From the NCBI GenBank assembly GCA_002868985.1, contig PKTV01000521.1, positions 1 through 8,315 on the forward strand: a stretch of 8,315 nucleotides of DNA, in the 5' to 3' direction. Both the position numbers and the translations under genes were made by a program. Below are positions 1 to 6,607 of this stretch, piece by piece; the stretch's first letter is position 1; each line of letters starts with the position of its first letter. Below the pieces are notes generated by a model that searched no databases, was not told where the DNA came from, and worked only from the letters and a program-made list of their open reading frames with translations. This DNA comes from Desulfobacteraceae bacterium. GTDB taxonomy: Bacteria > Desulfobacterota > Desulfobacteria > Desulfobacterales > UBA11574.

Positions 1-14
1 ATAAGAAAAAATAA

Positions 15-39
15 TCTTCAATGTGAATAAAATTGAAGA
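15..39 (+). promoter_or_regulatory. 8-bp inverted repeat before the first gene
   Basis: TCTTCAAT (15-22) and ATTGAAGA (32-39) are perfect reverse complements separated by 9 nt, just upstream of the G-rich ribosome binding site. It could be an operator or a small leader hairpin influencing translation of the CBS gene. Only 55 nt of upstream sequence is present, so no promoter can be assigned, and an 8-bp dyad in AT-rich DNA may be chance. Confidence 0.25.
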
Positions 40-55
40 AAGGGGGGGATGTATT

Positions 56-610
56 ATGCTGAAACTGGTGGTCAAAGACATCATGGTTCCTTTGGAAAGA
101 TACGCCACCATCCATGAGGATCGTCTTTTGATAGATGCGATTGATGCGCTGGAAGAAGCTCAGAAGGCGTTTGAAGAATCGCCTTATGTGCATCGGGCTG
201 TTTTGGCCTATGATGACAACAAAAAGATAGTCGGTAAATTGAGCCAATGGGATGTCATCAAATGTCTTGAACCCAAATATGAGAGTTTTGGGGATATACG
301 GTCGGTATCTCTTTCCGGCCTCAGTCCGGAGTTGATTAAATCCATGATGGAAAAATACAGTCTGTGGCAGGTGGATATAGATGATGTATGCAGTCGCGTT
401 GCCAAGAAAAAAGTAAAAGATGTTATGTACACACCTACGGAGGATGAAAAAATTGAAGCAGATGCTACGATAGGTGAGGCTCTGCATTGTCTTATTCTTG
501 GTCATCATCAGTCTCTTCTTGTCACAAAAGACTCGGAGATTGTCGGCATATTAAGGCTTGTGGATGTGTTCAAATTGCTTAGTGAAAGAGTGAGGAAATG
601 TAGAATTTAA
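56..610 (+). CDS. Two-CBS-domain protein, probable regulatory partner of the adjacent permease
   Basis: The 184-residue protein is soluble, with no signal peptide or membrane segment. CBS domain 1 covers about residues 5-70 (starts VKDIM, ends VGKLSQWDVI) and CBS domain 2 about 119-177 (starts VKDVM, ends VGILRLVDVF). CBS pairs typically bind AMP, ATP or related ligands and gate attached or partner enzymes and transporters. The linker between the two domains (about 71-117) is long and charged, ending in a predicted helix. I chose ATG 56 because an AGGGGGGG tract at 41-48 sits 7 nt before it; an in-frame GTG at 23 would add 11 unconvincing residues and lies upstream of that site. The gene lies 13 nt before the permease gene, so the two are very likely co-transcribed. 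A role in sensing energy state for the permease is inference. The family call is secure; the ligand is unknown. Confidence 0.85.
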   Translation: MLKLVVKDIMVPLERYATIHEDRLLIDAIDALEEAQKAFEESPYVHRAVLAYDDNKKIVGKLSQWDVIKCLEPKYESFGDIRSVSLSGLSPELIKSMMEKYSLWQVDIDDVCSRVAKKKVKDVMYTPTEDEKIEADATIGEALHCLILGHHQSLLVTKDSEIVGILRLVDVFKLLSERVRKCRI

Positions 611-623
611 CGGAGGATCGTCA

Positions 624-2237
624 ATGGAACATGACAATATGGAAATGGATAAATCAAAAAAACCAGGGCTACTTTCAAACAAAATGCTCTGGCTGATCGT
701 TGGGGCAGCCTGTTTTGGGATCATCGGGTTTATTGTTCCAACACCTCAGAGTCTGATTGAGCTCGTTGAAAAACAGAAAATTGCGGAAAGAATGATCGAA
801 TGGCATATCGCCCATGATGTTGCCCACGCGGCATGGAAGGCGAAACTCGTCCTCGCCATGATTCCCATGGCCGTCATATATTTTGCAACCGAAGCACTTC
901 CCATCGGCCTGGTGGGCATCTTGATGCCGATGTTTGCTTATTTTTTCAAACTATTGCCCATGAAAATGATCGGACAGACCTTTGCCGGCGATGCACCATT
1001 GTTTCTATTGGGCGTTTTGGCCATGGGGGTGACGGTGATCGGCGTGGGACTGCATAAACGGCTTGCCACGTGGATACTCGGGTGGACCCGGGGGTTTGTG
1101 GTGCCGATTGTCGTCTTGTGTGTTTCCATGTCCGTTTTAGGTTCCTTTATATCCGCCCATGCCATGGCGGCCTTTATGGCGCCGGTAATGGCGGCCGTTT
1201 ATATGGGAGCGGTTTCGGCCAACAAGAATCAAGGCGTCATCGAGCATGATCCACAGCTTGCCAAGCTTTTGCTGTTTGCCCTTTGTTTTTCCTTGAATGT
1301 CGGCGGTGTGGGATCACCCGCAGCCGGCGGTCGAAATGTGATTATGATGGGATTCTGGTCCGACTATAACGTTCCCATGAGTTTCGGCCGTTGGATGATG
1401 TACGGTCTTCCGTTGACCCCGGTGCTGGGTTTGACAGTGGCTGGATATATGTTGTTTGTATTTAGAAAGGTCAAAACAAAAAACCTGACCCCCGGTCTTT
1501 TGGCCATAAAGGAAGAGACTAAGAAAATGGGCCCCATGAGTTATGCCGAAAAAGTAGCATTCGGTATGATGCTTCTGATACTGTTTCTCTGGATCGTCGG
1601 CGGGCACGATTTAGGCCTCGGAGGGCCGGCCTTGCTCGCCCTGGTCATTCCGGTTGTGTTCAAAATTGCAGATTGGAGAAAGATTTTAGGCGGCATATCC
1701 TGGGACGCCTGGTTTATGTATTGCGGCGCCCTTACCCTCGGCGCACTTTTAAAGGAGACGGGTGCCGCCCTCTGGCTGGCGCAGATTTTTCTGGGCGGCT
1801 TGAACGCGATAGGTTTCGGGAAAGGTCTGGGGCTTTGGATTGGGATGAGTTCTTTTTCAGGTCTGATGACCAACTTTATGTCTGATGCAGGGACCACGGC
1901 ACTTTTAGGGCCAATTGCCGTCCCTATGGGTATTATGAGCGGTGTTCAGGGTGAACCCTGGGCCATCGGACTTGCCACGGCCTTTGCTACGTCTTATGCT
2001 CATTTTCTGATCGTAGGAACCCCGAACAATGCCATTGTTTACGGTCTTGGCGTTTATCCCGACACCGGTCAACGAATGATCAGCCCCATCGACTTTGTCA
2101 AATACGGATTTGTTATCTGGGTCATTTGCCTTGCAATCACATGGGTATTGGGTTTTATGGTGCTTTATAATGTGGTAGGATTCCCGGAAGGCGTCACTGA
2201 AACAGCAAAGGCGGTCCTTATGAGCAATGCGCATTAA
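624..2237 (+). CDS. SLC13/DASS-family anion permease, divergent subfamily
   Basis: This 537-residue polytopic inner-membrane protein has roughly a dozen hydrophobic segments (for example about 22-39, 74-110, 124-145, 158-196, 213-227, 259-281, 311-347, 362-394, 426-440, 492-516). Family signs are the TEALPIG stretch (89-95), a glycine-rich re-entrant region near 226-238, an FMSDAGTTALLGPIAVPMG-type hairpin at 418-436, and the strongly conserved VGTPNNAIVYG near 464-474. Known members carry dicarboxylates, citrate or sulfate with Na+. The two SNT motifs of typical members appear here as SAH (177-179) and SDA (420-422), so substrate and coupling ion cannot be assumed. There is an extra charged N-terminal region (about 43-73) between the first two hydrophobic segments. 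ATG 624 follows GGAGG (612-616) by 7 nt. It sits between a CBS protein and two receivers, which suggests regulated transport. Family confident, substrate unknown. Confidence 0.85.
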   Translation: MEHDNMEMDKSKKPGLLSNKMLWLIVGAACFGIIGFIVPTPQSLIELVEKQKIAERMIEWHIAHDVAHAAWKAKLVLAMIPMAVIYFATEALPIGLVGILMPMFAYFFKLLPMKMIGQTFAGDAPLFLLGVLAMGVTVIGVGLHKRLATWILGWTRGFVVPIVVLCVSMSVLGSFISAHAMAAFMAPVMAAVYMGAVSANKNQGVIEHDPQLAKLLLFALCFSLNVGGVGSPAAGGRNVIMMGFWSDYNVPMSFGRWMMYGLPLTPVLGLTVAGYMLFVFRKVKTKNLTPGLLAIKEETKKMGPMSYAEKVAFGMMLLILFLWIVGGHDLGLGGPALLALVIPVVFKIADWRKILGGISWDAWFMYCGALTLGALLKETGAALWLAQIFLGGLNAIGFGKGLGLWIGMSSFSGLMTNFMSDAGTTALLGPIAVPMGIMSGVQGEPWAIGLATAFATSYAHFLIVGTPNNAIVYGLGVYPDTGQRMISPIDFVKYGFVIWVICLAITWVLGFMVLYNVVGFPEGVTETAKAVLMSNAH

Positions 2238-2259
2238 TTATCAAGATCAGGGGGTATCT

Positions 2260-2700
2260 ATGAAAATGAGAATACTTTTAGTGGATGATGAAAAAGAATT
2301 TGTAGAGACGCTGGCTGAGCGCCTTAGGACCAGAGGCTTTCATGTTACGGAAGCCTATAGCGGCGACGAGGCTTTGGAAATAATAAAAGAATTCAATTTT
2401 GATGTGGCCATTTTGGACGTTCAGATGCCGGGAATGGATGGCATTGAGGCATTAGGGGCGATAAAGAAACTGAAACCGTTGACGGAAGTTTTGATGCTGA
2501 CGGGCCACGGAACCATTGAAACCGCCATTGAAGGCATGAAGATCGGCGCTTTTGATTTCCTGCTAAAGCCATGCAAAATGGATGTCTTGTTAGAAAAGAT
2601 CAACGGGGCGTACGAGCGGAAATCAGAGCATGAAGAACGGATTCAAAAAGCCATGGTGGACAGACTGTCAACATCGCCCATGAGCGTTTTTGAAAAATGA
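2260..2700 (+). CDS. Stand-alone receiver-domain response regulator (receiver 1)
   Basis: The 146-residue cytoplasmic CheY-like protein has a receiver over residues 3-122 and no output domain. Visible key residues are the acidic pair D9/D10, phospho-acceptor D53 in the LDVQMPG motif, T81 in LTGHG, and K103 in LKPC. The last ~25 residues form a charged helix (about 115-135) and a short tail. I chose ATG 2260, with AGGGGG at 2249-2254, because the protein then begins MKMRILLVDDE as in the family; an upstream ATG at 2227 would overlap the permease gene and add 11 non-conserved residues. It starts 22 nt after the permease stop. Receiver 2 downstream is a clear paralogue. Such single-domain receivers act by protein contact or as phosphate shuttles or sinks; the partner here is not visible, though the kinase at 3333 is the obvious candidate. 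Confidence 0.88.
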   Translation: MKMRILLVDDEKEFVETLAERLRTRGFHVTEAYSGDEALEIIKEFNFDVAILDVQMPGMDGIEALGAIKKLKPLTEVLMLTGHGTIETAIEGMKIGAFDFLLKPCKMDVLLEKINGAYERKSEHEERIQKAMVDRLSTSPMSVFEK

Positions 2701-2763
2701 TCCGGCAATGCTTGAAATGATATAACAGCGGTAAGTTAGCGTTTTATTTAGGAGGGAAATAAC

Positions 2764-3201
2764 ATGATGAAGCCATTGGTTTTGTTGGTGGATGACGAGG
2801 AACCCTTTGTAGAAACCATGACAAAACGTCTTTCAAAAAGGGATCTTAAAATCATTACAACTTTTAGCGGCGAAGAAGCCCTTGAAATATTGAATAAAAA
2901 TCGAAATACAGATGTTGTTATCTTAGATGTCAAGATGCCGGGATTAAACGGTATTGAAACACTGGAAAAGATCAGAAAAAAGTTTCCTTTGATTGAGGTT
3001 ATTATGCTCACCGGTCACGCCACCGTGGAGTCTGCCATAGAGGGGATGAAGCTGGGTGCTTTTGATTACTTGATGAAGCCGTGTGAAATAGAACAGCTCA
3101 TGGCCAAAGTTCAAGAGGCCGCCAAGAAAAAAAGAGACCACGAAGAGAAAATCAGAGAAGCCCGGGTTAGGGAAGCACTTTCGGCCCACGGTTTGGAATA
3201 A
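2764..3201 (+). CDS. Stand-alone receiver-domain response regulator (receiver 2)
   Basis: The 145-residue CheY-like protein has the receiver over residues 4-125 and no DNA-binding or enzymatic output. Key residues are D10/D11, phospho-acceptor D55 in LDVKMPG, T83 in LTGHA, and K105 in MKPC. A strongly charged C-terminal helix (about 115-140, rich in K, R and E) follows. By eye it matches receiver 1 along its whole length at about half the positions, including identical AIEGMK and LTGH stretches, so the pair probably arose by tandem duplication. ATG 2764 is preceded by AGGAGGG (2750-2756) with 7-nt spacing. It lies 63 nt after receiver 1 with no clear terminator between. Partner and output are unknown. 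Confidence 0.88.
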   Translation: MMKPLVLLVDDEEPFVETMTKRLSKRDLKIITTFSGEEALEILNKNRNTDVVILDVKMPGLNGIETLEKIRKKFPLIEVIMLTGHATVESAIEGMKLGAFDYLMKPCEIEQLMAKVQEAAKKKRDHEEKIREARVREALSAHGLE

Positions 3202-3332
3202 GGGGACATACGAAATATCGTCGTTTTTTTAATTTCTTGCATCCCCTGTTCCATCGAGGCGGGACAGGGGGTGCACAAGATGTCTCTTTTCAGTGAAATT
3301 TTCGACGATCTTTAAAGTTGAGCATTTGAAAA
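3202..3332 (+). other. Gap between receiver 2 and the kinase gene
   Basis: This 131-nt non-coding stretch contains a run of seven T at 3224-3230 preceded by only a weak 4-bp stem, then the strong stem-loop listed separately, then an AT-rich leader to the kinase start. I see no convincing sigma-70 or sigma-54 promoter. Either the kinase gene is read through from the permease operon or it has a promoter I cannot recognise. Confidence 0.5.
3238..3275 (+). terminator. Strong stem-loop, possible terminator or attenuator
   Basis: A 15-bp stem pairs 3238-3252 with 3261-3275 around an 8-nt loop (3253-3260). Thirteen pairs are Watson-Crick and two (3242/3271 and 3250/3263) are T-G, which pair as U.G in a + strand transcript but would be A/C mismatches in a - strand transcript, so the fold favours + strand RNA. 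The downstream sequence is only moderately T-rich (TCTCTTTT near 3283-3290) and starts about 8 nt from the stem, so it is not a textbook intrinsic terminator. It could separate the receiver genes from the kinase genes or protect the upstream mRNA end. Confidence 0.45.
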
Positions 3333-4823
3333 ATGTTGAAAAAGATAAGTCTGAGAACCAGGATATTATTAAATATCATCGCTCTGTTGATCATTACGAT
3401 CATGGGTGCGGTGGTGATCGTTGGGTATACGTACCGGATGGAAGGACTTTTGACCCGGATCATCGATAATTATATGGTGGGACTCCAGACAGCCCAATCC
3501 CTGGAAAATGCCCTGGACAACCAGAAGGGATTTGCTTCTTACTATCTATTGGATGGAAATCCAAATTGGCTCGTACAGATGGCGGAATACCGCCATATTT
3601 TTGAGGATAAACTTAAAGAAACCCAGCGTCTTGCCACAACAGAAGAGGAAGAAAAGGTTCTGGACCTTATAGAATCGGAATATGCAAAGTACATCGCCGC
3701 CAAAGATCAGGTTGTGGATTATTATAAGTCCGGAGATCGCGAAAAAGGTAAAAAACTCCACGAAAAAGTGCGAGACAGTTTTTTCGAAATCGTTAAGCTT
3801 TGCGAAAGCGGCAAGCAGCTTTTCAAGGATAAGGCTCAAAAAGCTAAAATACAGAGCTTAAATCAGGCCAAAAAACTAAGAATTATTGCTGGATCGGCTG
3901 TGCTGATGATTCTTTTGTTGGGTGTCATACTGACGTTCTTTTTACTGCATGATGTTCTTGATCCGATCCGAAGGTTGGCCTTGGAAACAGATCGTCATAA
4001 CGGCACGCAAAAATCGGGAGATGAAGTCACAGCGCTCAGCCGGAGTGTTTATGACCTGAGAAAAGAATACGATCAAACCCAAGTTGAACTTGAAAAAAGC
4101 CGGGAGCACCTCTTGCAGTCGGAAAAATTGGCACTGGTGGGGAAATTGGCGGCCGGCACATCGCACAGTATCCGGAATCCGTTAACTTCCGTTAAGATGC
4201 GCCTATTTTCCCTGAGCAGAAGCCTCAATCTTGCGGGTGATCAGAAAGAAGACTTTGATGTCATATCAGAAGAAATCGCTCATATTGATAATATCTTACA
4301 AAATTTCCTTGAGTTTTCCCGACCCCCCAGACTCAAGTTGCAGCACGTTTCACCCTCGGACATTGTAGATCAGGCGATTCAGCTTTTACAGCATCGCCTG
4401 GAGTCTTACGAGGTTTTCATCAAGATTCAAAGAAAAGAACACCTTCCCATAATTCAGGCCGATCCGGAGCAATTGAAGGAAGTTTTTGTCAACATTATCG
4501 TCAATGCATGTGAGGCCATGGGACAAGGTGGTTCGATTGTCATATACGAAGAAACCGTTATTGAGCAGGAAAAACTTAGATCGGCTGTGATTCGGATAAA
4601 CGATAACGGGCCCGGGATTCCGGATGCCATACAATCGAAAATCATGGAACCTTTTTTCACGACCAAGGAAGAAGGCACGGGTCTTGGTCTGAGCATAGTG
4701 ACCAGGATCGTTGAAGAACACGGGGGGCGGCTGAACATCAACTCAAAAGAAGGGAGTGGAACAACGTTTATCATTACACTGCCGATAAAAGGATCACAAT
4801 ATGACGACCATTCTTATCATTGA
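3333..4823 (+). CDS. Membrane sensor histidine kinase with an H-S type H-box
   Basis: The 496-residue inner-membrane kinase has TM1 at about 11-32, an all-helical extracytoplasmic sensor at about 33-182 resembling four-helix-bundle (4HB/CHASE3-like) sensors, TM2 at about 184-206, a short HAMP-like or coiled linker at 208-262, the dimerisation/phosphoacceptor domain at 265-330, and the HATPase domain at 375-485. Key residues are H278, N387/N391 (N box), D424-x-G-x-G428 (G1), F441/F442 (F box) and G448-x-G-x-G452 (G2). The residue after H278 is serine, where most HisKA kinases have E or D. It probably autophosphorylates and passes phosphate to the regulator encoded next, whose start codon lies inside its 3' end. 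ATG 3333 is the first start after an in-frame TGA at 3327; the ribosome site is poor. The signal is not predictable. Confidence 0.88.
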   Translation: MLKKISLRTRILLNIIALLIITIMGAVVIVGYTYRMEGLLTRIIDNYMVGLQTAQSLENALDNQKGFASYYLLDGNPNWLVQMAEYRHIFEDKLKETQRLATTEEEEKVLDLIESEYAKYIAAKDQVVDYYKSGDREKGKKLHEKVRDSFFEIVKLCESGKQLFKDKAQKAKIQSLNQAKKLRIIAGSAVLMILLLGVILTFFLLHDVLDPIRRLALETDRHNGTQKSGDEVTALSRSVYDLRKEYDQTQVELEKSREHLLQSEKLALVGKLAAGTSHSIRNPLTSVKMRLFSLSRSLNLAGDQKEDFDVISEEIAHIDNILQNFLEFSRPPRLKLQHVSPSDIVDQAIQLLQHRLESYEVFIKIQRKEHLPIIQADPEQLKEVFVNIIVNACEAMGQGGSIVIYEETVIEQEKLRSAVIRINDNGPGIPDAIQSKIMEPFFTTKEEGTGLGLSIVTRIVEEHGGRLNINSKEGSGTTFIITLPIKGSQYDDHSYH

Positions 4824-6237
4824 CGACGACGATCAACTTCGAAAAAGCTTTAACAAACTTTTGGGTGAAGAGGGCTATCATTCTAAATGCGCCGCTTCAG
4901 GAGAAGCAGGTCTTAAATTGATCCAGGAGGAGATCCCGGACCTGGTAATCCTCGATATGCGCTTGCCGGGGATGAATGGTTTCGAGACCTTCAAGGGCAT
5001 CCATGAAATGGAACCCAAACTTCCGGTAATCATCATGACCGCCTTTGGAACCACTGATACCGCCATTGAGGCCACCAAAATGGGGGCATTCGATTATATT
5101 CTCAAGCCTTTTGATATTCCGGAGATGCTGGTGGTCATCAAACAGGCTCTGGAAGCAAGCCGGTTTATGCGTTCCCCGGTAGATATGGACCCTATACCGG
5201 AAAAAAGCTTTCGCGATGCCATCATTGGACGAAGCAGACCCATGCAGGAGGTTTACAAGACCATCGGCCGGGTATCCGAGACAGAAGCAACGGTACTGAT
5301 TCGCGGAGAATCCGGGACAGGCAAAGAACTGGTGGCGCGGGCCGTTTATCAACACAGCACTCGGGCCGACAGGCCGTTTCTGGTGATTAACTGCGTGGCC
5401 ATTCCTGAAACCCTTTTAGAAAGTGAGCTGTTTGGATATGAAAAAGGCGCATTTACCGGCGCCACCCATCGCCGGATCGGCAAGATCGAGCAGGCCAACG
5501 GCGGAACCGTATTTTTGGATGAAATCGGGGATATGCCATTGAGCATCCAGGCCAAAATCTTGCGCCTGCTTCAGGAAAAGAGTATCGAACGACTGGGGGG
5601 CAGGAACACCATCCCCGTGAATGTGAGAATTATCGCCGCGACCAATCGTGACCTTGAATCGGCCATAGTTAAAGGCCGGTTTCGGGAAGACCTCTACTAC
5701 CGTCTCAAGGTGGTCTCCATCTTTTTGCCGCTCCTAAAGGACCGGCTCGAAGACATCCCGGCACTGACGGACTTTTTCCTGGCCCGATATTCACAAGAAG
5801 CGAAAGTCGAGAATCCGGGAATTACCAAAGAAGCCAAAGCTTTTCTTGCAAAAAATCTCTGGAAGGGAAATGTGCGCGAACTGGGCAACACCATACAAAA
5901 GGCCTTAATTTTTAACCGCGGAGCGGCCATTTGCAAAGAGGATATCTTGCAGGCGATCCAAGGAAATAATGTTTGCAATCCAATAAATTACGAAAAAGAT
6001 GAACAGGCCATGCGTCAATGGGTACGCAAAATGCTGACATCGCCATCGGCTGAAAAACGCTTTGACAATTGTATTGACCGGTTTGCCAATATCATTATCA
6101 GCGAAGCACTCAATTTTACCGACGGGAATCGTTCACAAGCGGCAAAACTCCTTGGCCTTTCCAGACCTACCTTGCATTCCAAGATCGAAAAATTTGGTAT
6201 TGAGTTCAAGACATTCGTGAAAGAAGATGCATCGTAG
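4801..6237 (+). CDS. NtrC-family sigma-54-dependent response regulator
   Basis: The 478-residue cytoplasmic activator has a receiver at 1-120 (acidic residues D8-D10, phospho-acceptor D52, T80, K102 in LKPF), an AAA+ domain at about 140-370 and a Fis-type helix-turn-helix at about 427-467 ([20 protein letters not shown] region). AAA+ features are Walker A GESGTGK (169-175), the sigma-54 contact loop GAFTGA (216-221), Walker B with D240/E241, arginines R295 and R301 in the FREDLYYRL stretch, and the GNVREL sensor-2 segment with R359. All parts needed for ATP hydrolysis and sigma-54 contact are present, so it should be an active activator. Its ATG overlaps the kinase gene by 23 nt with AAAAGGA about 8 nt upstream, which argues for translational coupling and a cognate pair. 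A sigma-54 promoter lies about 260 bp past its stop, in front of the stress protein gene, a plausible target. Confidence 0.93.
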   Translation: MTTILIIDDDDQLRKSFNKLLGEEGYHSKCAASGEAGLKLIQEEIPDLVILDMRLPGMNGFETFKGIHEMEPKLPVIIMTAFGTTDTAIEATKMGAFDYILKPFDIPEMLVVIKQALEASRFMRSPVDMDPIPEKSFRDAIIGRSRPMQEVYKTIGRVSETEATVLIRGESGTGKELVARAVYQHSTRADRPFLVINCVAIPETLLESELFGYEKGAFTGATHRRIGKIEQANGGTVFLDEIGDMPLSIQAKILRLLQEKSIERLGGRNTIPVNVRIIAATNRDLESAIVKGRFREDLYYRLKVVSIFLPLLKDRLEDIPALTDFFLARYSQEAKVENPGITKEAKAFLAKNLWKGNVRELGNTIQKALIFNRGAAICKEDILQAIQGNNVCNPINYEKDEQAMRQWVRKMLTSPSAEKRFDNCIDRFANIIISEALNFTDGNRSQAAKLLGLSRPTLHSKIEKFGIEFKTFVKEDAS

Positions 6238-6248
6238 TTTTTGCTTTT

Positions 6249-6378
6249 ACCCTCATTGAGCGAAAGTCTAGGATGCCCCAGATTCAAGGCGTCCGAGGTG
6301 GAAGCTGTAGTCGTCTACCGCGAGCCCTCGGCAACGAAGAAGATGGGGTGTCATCGGCTTTCGCTCAATGAGGGTTTT
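6249..6378 (+). terminator. Probable terminator formed by the palindromic element
   Basis: The outer 18-bp stem (6249-6266 with 6358-6375) is followed directly by TTTT (6375-6378) and further T-rich sequence, giving a possible rho-independent stop 12 nt after the sigma-54 regulator gene. The large insert between the arms is unusual for a terminator, but it is itself self-paired. A new promoter follows for the next gene, consistent with a transcription boundary here. Confidence 0.45.
6250..6374. repeat. 125-bp palindromic MITE-like element with terminal inverted repeats
   Basis: The ends carry perfect 17-bp inverted repeats, CCCTCATTGAGCGAAAG (6250-6266) and its reverse complement (6358-6374). 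The pairing continues inward: 6270-6280 pairs with 6344-6354 (one mismatch, two G.T wobbles), CCGAGG at 6293-6298 with CCTCGG at 6326-6331, and GTAG at 6307-6310 with CTAC at 6315-6318 around a TCGT loop. The whole element can therefore fold as one long hairpin. TTTTA occurs directly outside both ends (6245-6249 and 6375-6379), which looks like a 5-bp target duplication. It has no convincing reading frame. A non-autonomous mobile element moved by a transposase elsewhere is the best reading; a large structured RNA or operon-end structure is the alternative. Confidence 0.6.
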
Positions 6379-6391
6379 ACATTTTGTAAAA
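6375..6391. promoter_or_regulatory. 17-bp dyad, candidate activator site upstream of the sigma-54 promoter
   Basis: TTTTACATTTTGTAAAA is a perfect 7-bp dyad with a 3-nt centre. Its centre lies about 140 bp upstream of the predicted start of transcription for the stress protein gene, within the usual 100-200 bp range for NtrC-type enhancer sites, and 17 bp is a typical length for such dyads. Only one copy is seen, it is AT-rich, and its left edge is shared with the terminator T-run and the putative target duplication, so assignment is tentative. Confidence 0.3.
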
Positions 6392-6499
6392 TAATTCGAC
6401 ACTCATATCTTTTTTATCCAAAACAAAAAATCCATCCAGTCTCATAAAATTTTCTAATTTATCAGAATGTTAATTCATCTTGCCTCCAGCAATCATTTT

Positions 6500-6515
6500 T
6501 GGCATGTCTTTTGCG
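6500..6515 (+). promoter_or_regulatory. Sigma-54 (-24/-12) promoter for the stress protein gene
   Basis: TGGCATGTCTTTTGCG matches the consensus TGGCAC-N5-TTGCW: the GG (6501-6502) and GC (6513-6514) are 12 bp apart as required, and the flanking T, CA, G and TT also match; mismatches are T for C at 6505, T for purine at 6507 and G for W at 6515. Transcription would start near 6526, leaving an 82-nt leader before GTG 6608. A sigma-54 activator gene lies directly upstream, which strengthens the call. Confidence 0.7.
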
Positions 6516-6607
6516 GTCATTGTTTATGACGTAAAACTGAAAAGATGAATGAACGCCTCGCGCACGTGAAATAGCAGGGTTAAGGCGGTCAAAAAAAGGA
6601 GCGTATC

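Noticed and set aside
23..55. GTG start at 23 for the CBS protein
   Set aside because: The strong G-rich ribosome site lies downstream of this GTG and 7 nt before ATG 56; the extra residues do not resemble the family.
2227..2259. Upstream ATG for receiver 1 overlapping the permease end
   Set aside because: It has no ribosome binding site and adds residues before the conserved first beta-strand; ATG 2260 has AGGGGG in place.
3260..3275. Sigma-54-like GG/GC spacing before the kinase gene
   Set aside because: The spacing fits but the -24 element lacks TGGC and the -12 lacks TTGC; the bases are explained by the stem-loop arm.
6241..6447. Small + strand reading frame across the palindromic element
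   Set aside because: It is just the open frame through the repeat and its flank, with no ribosome binding site and no recognisable protein features.
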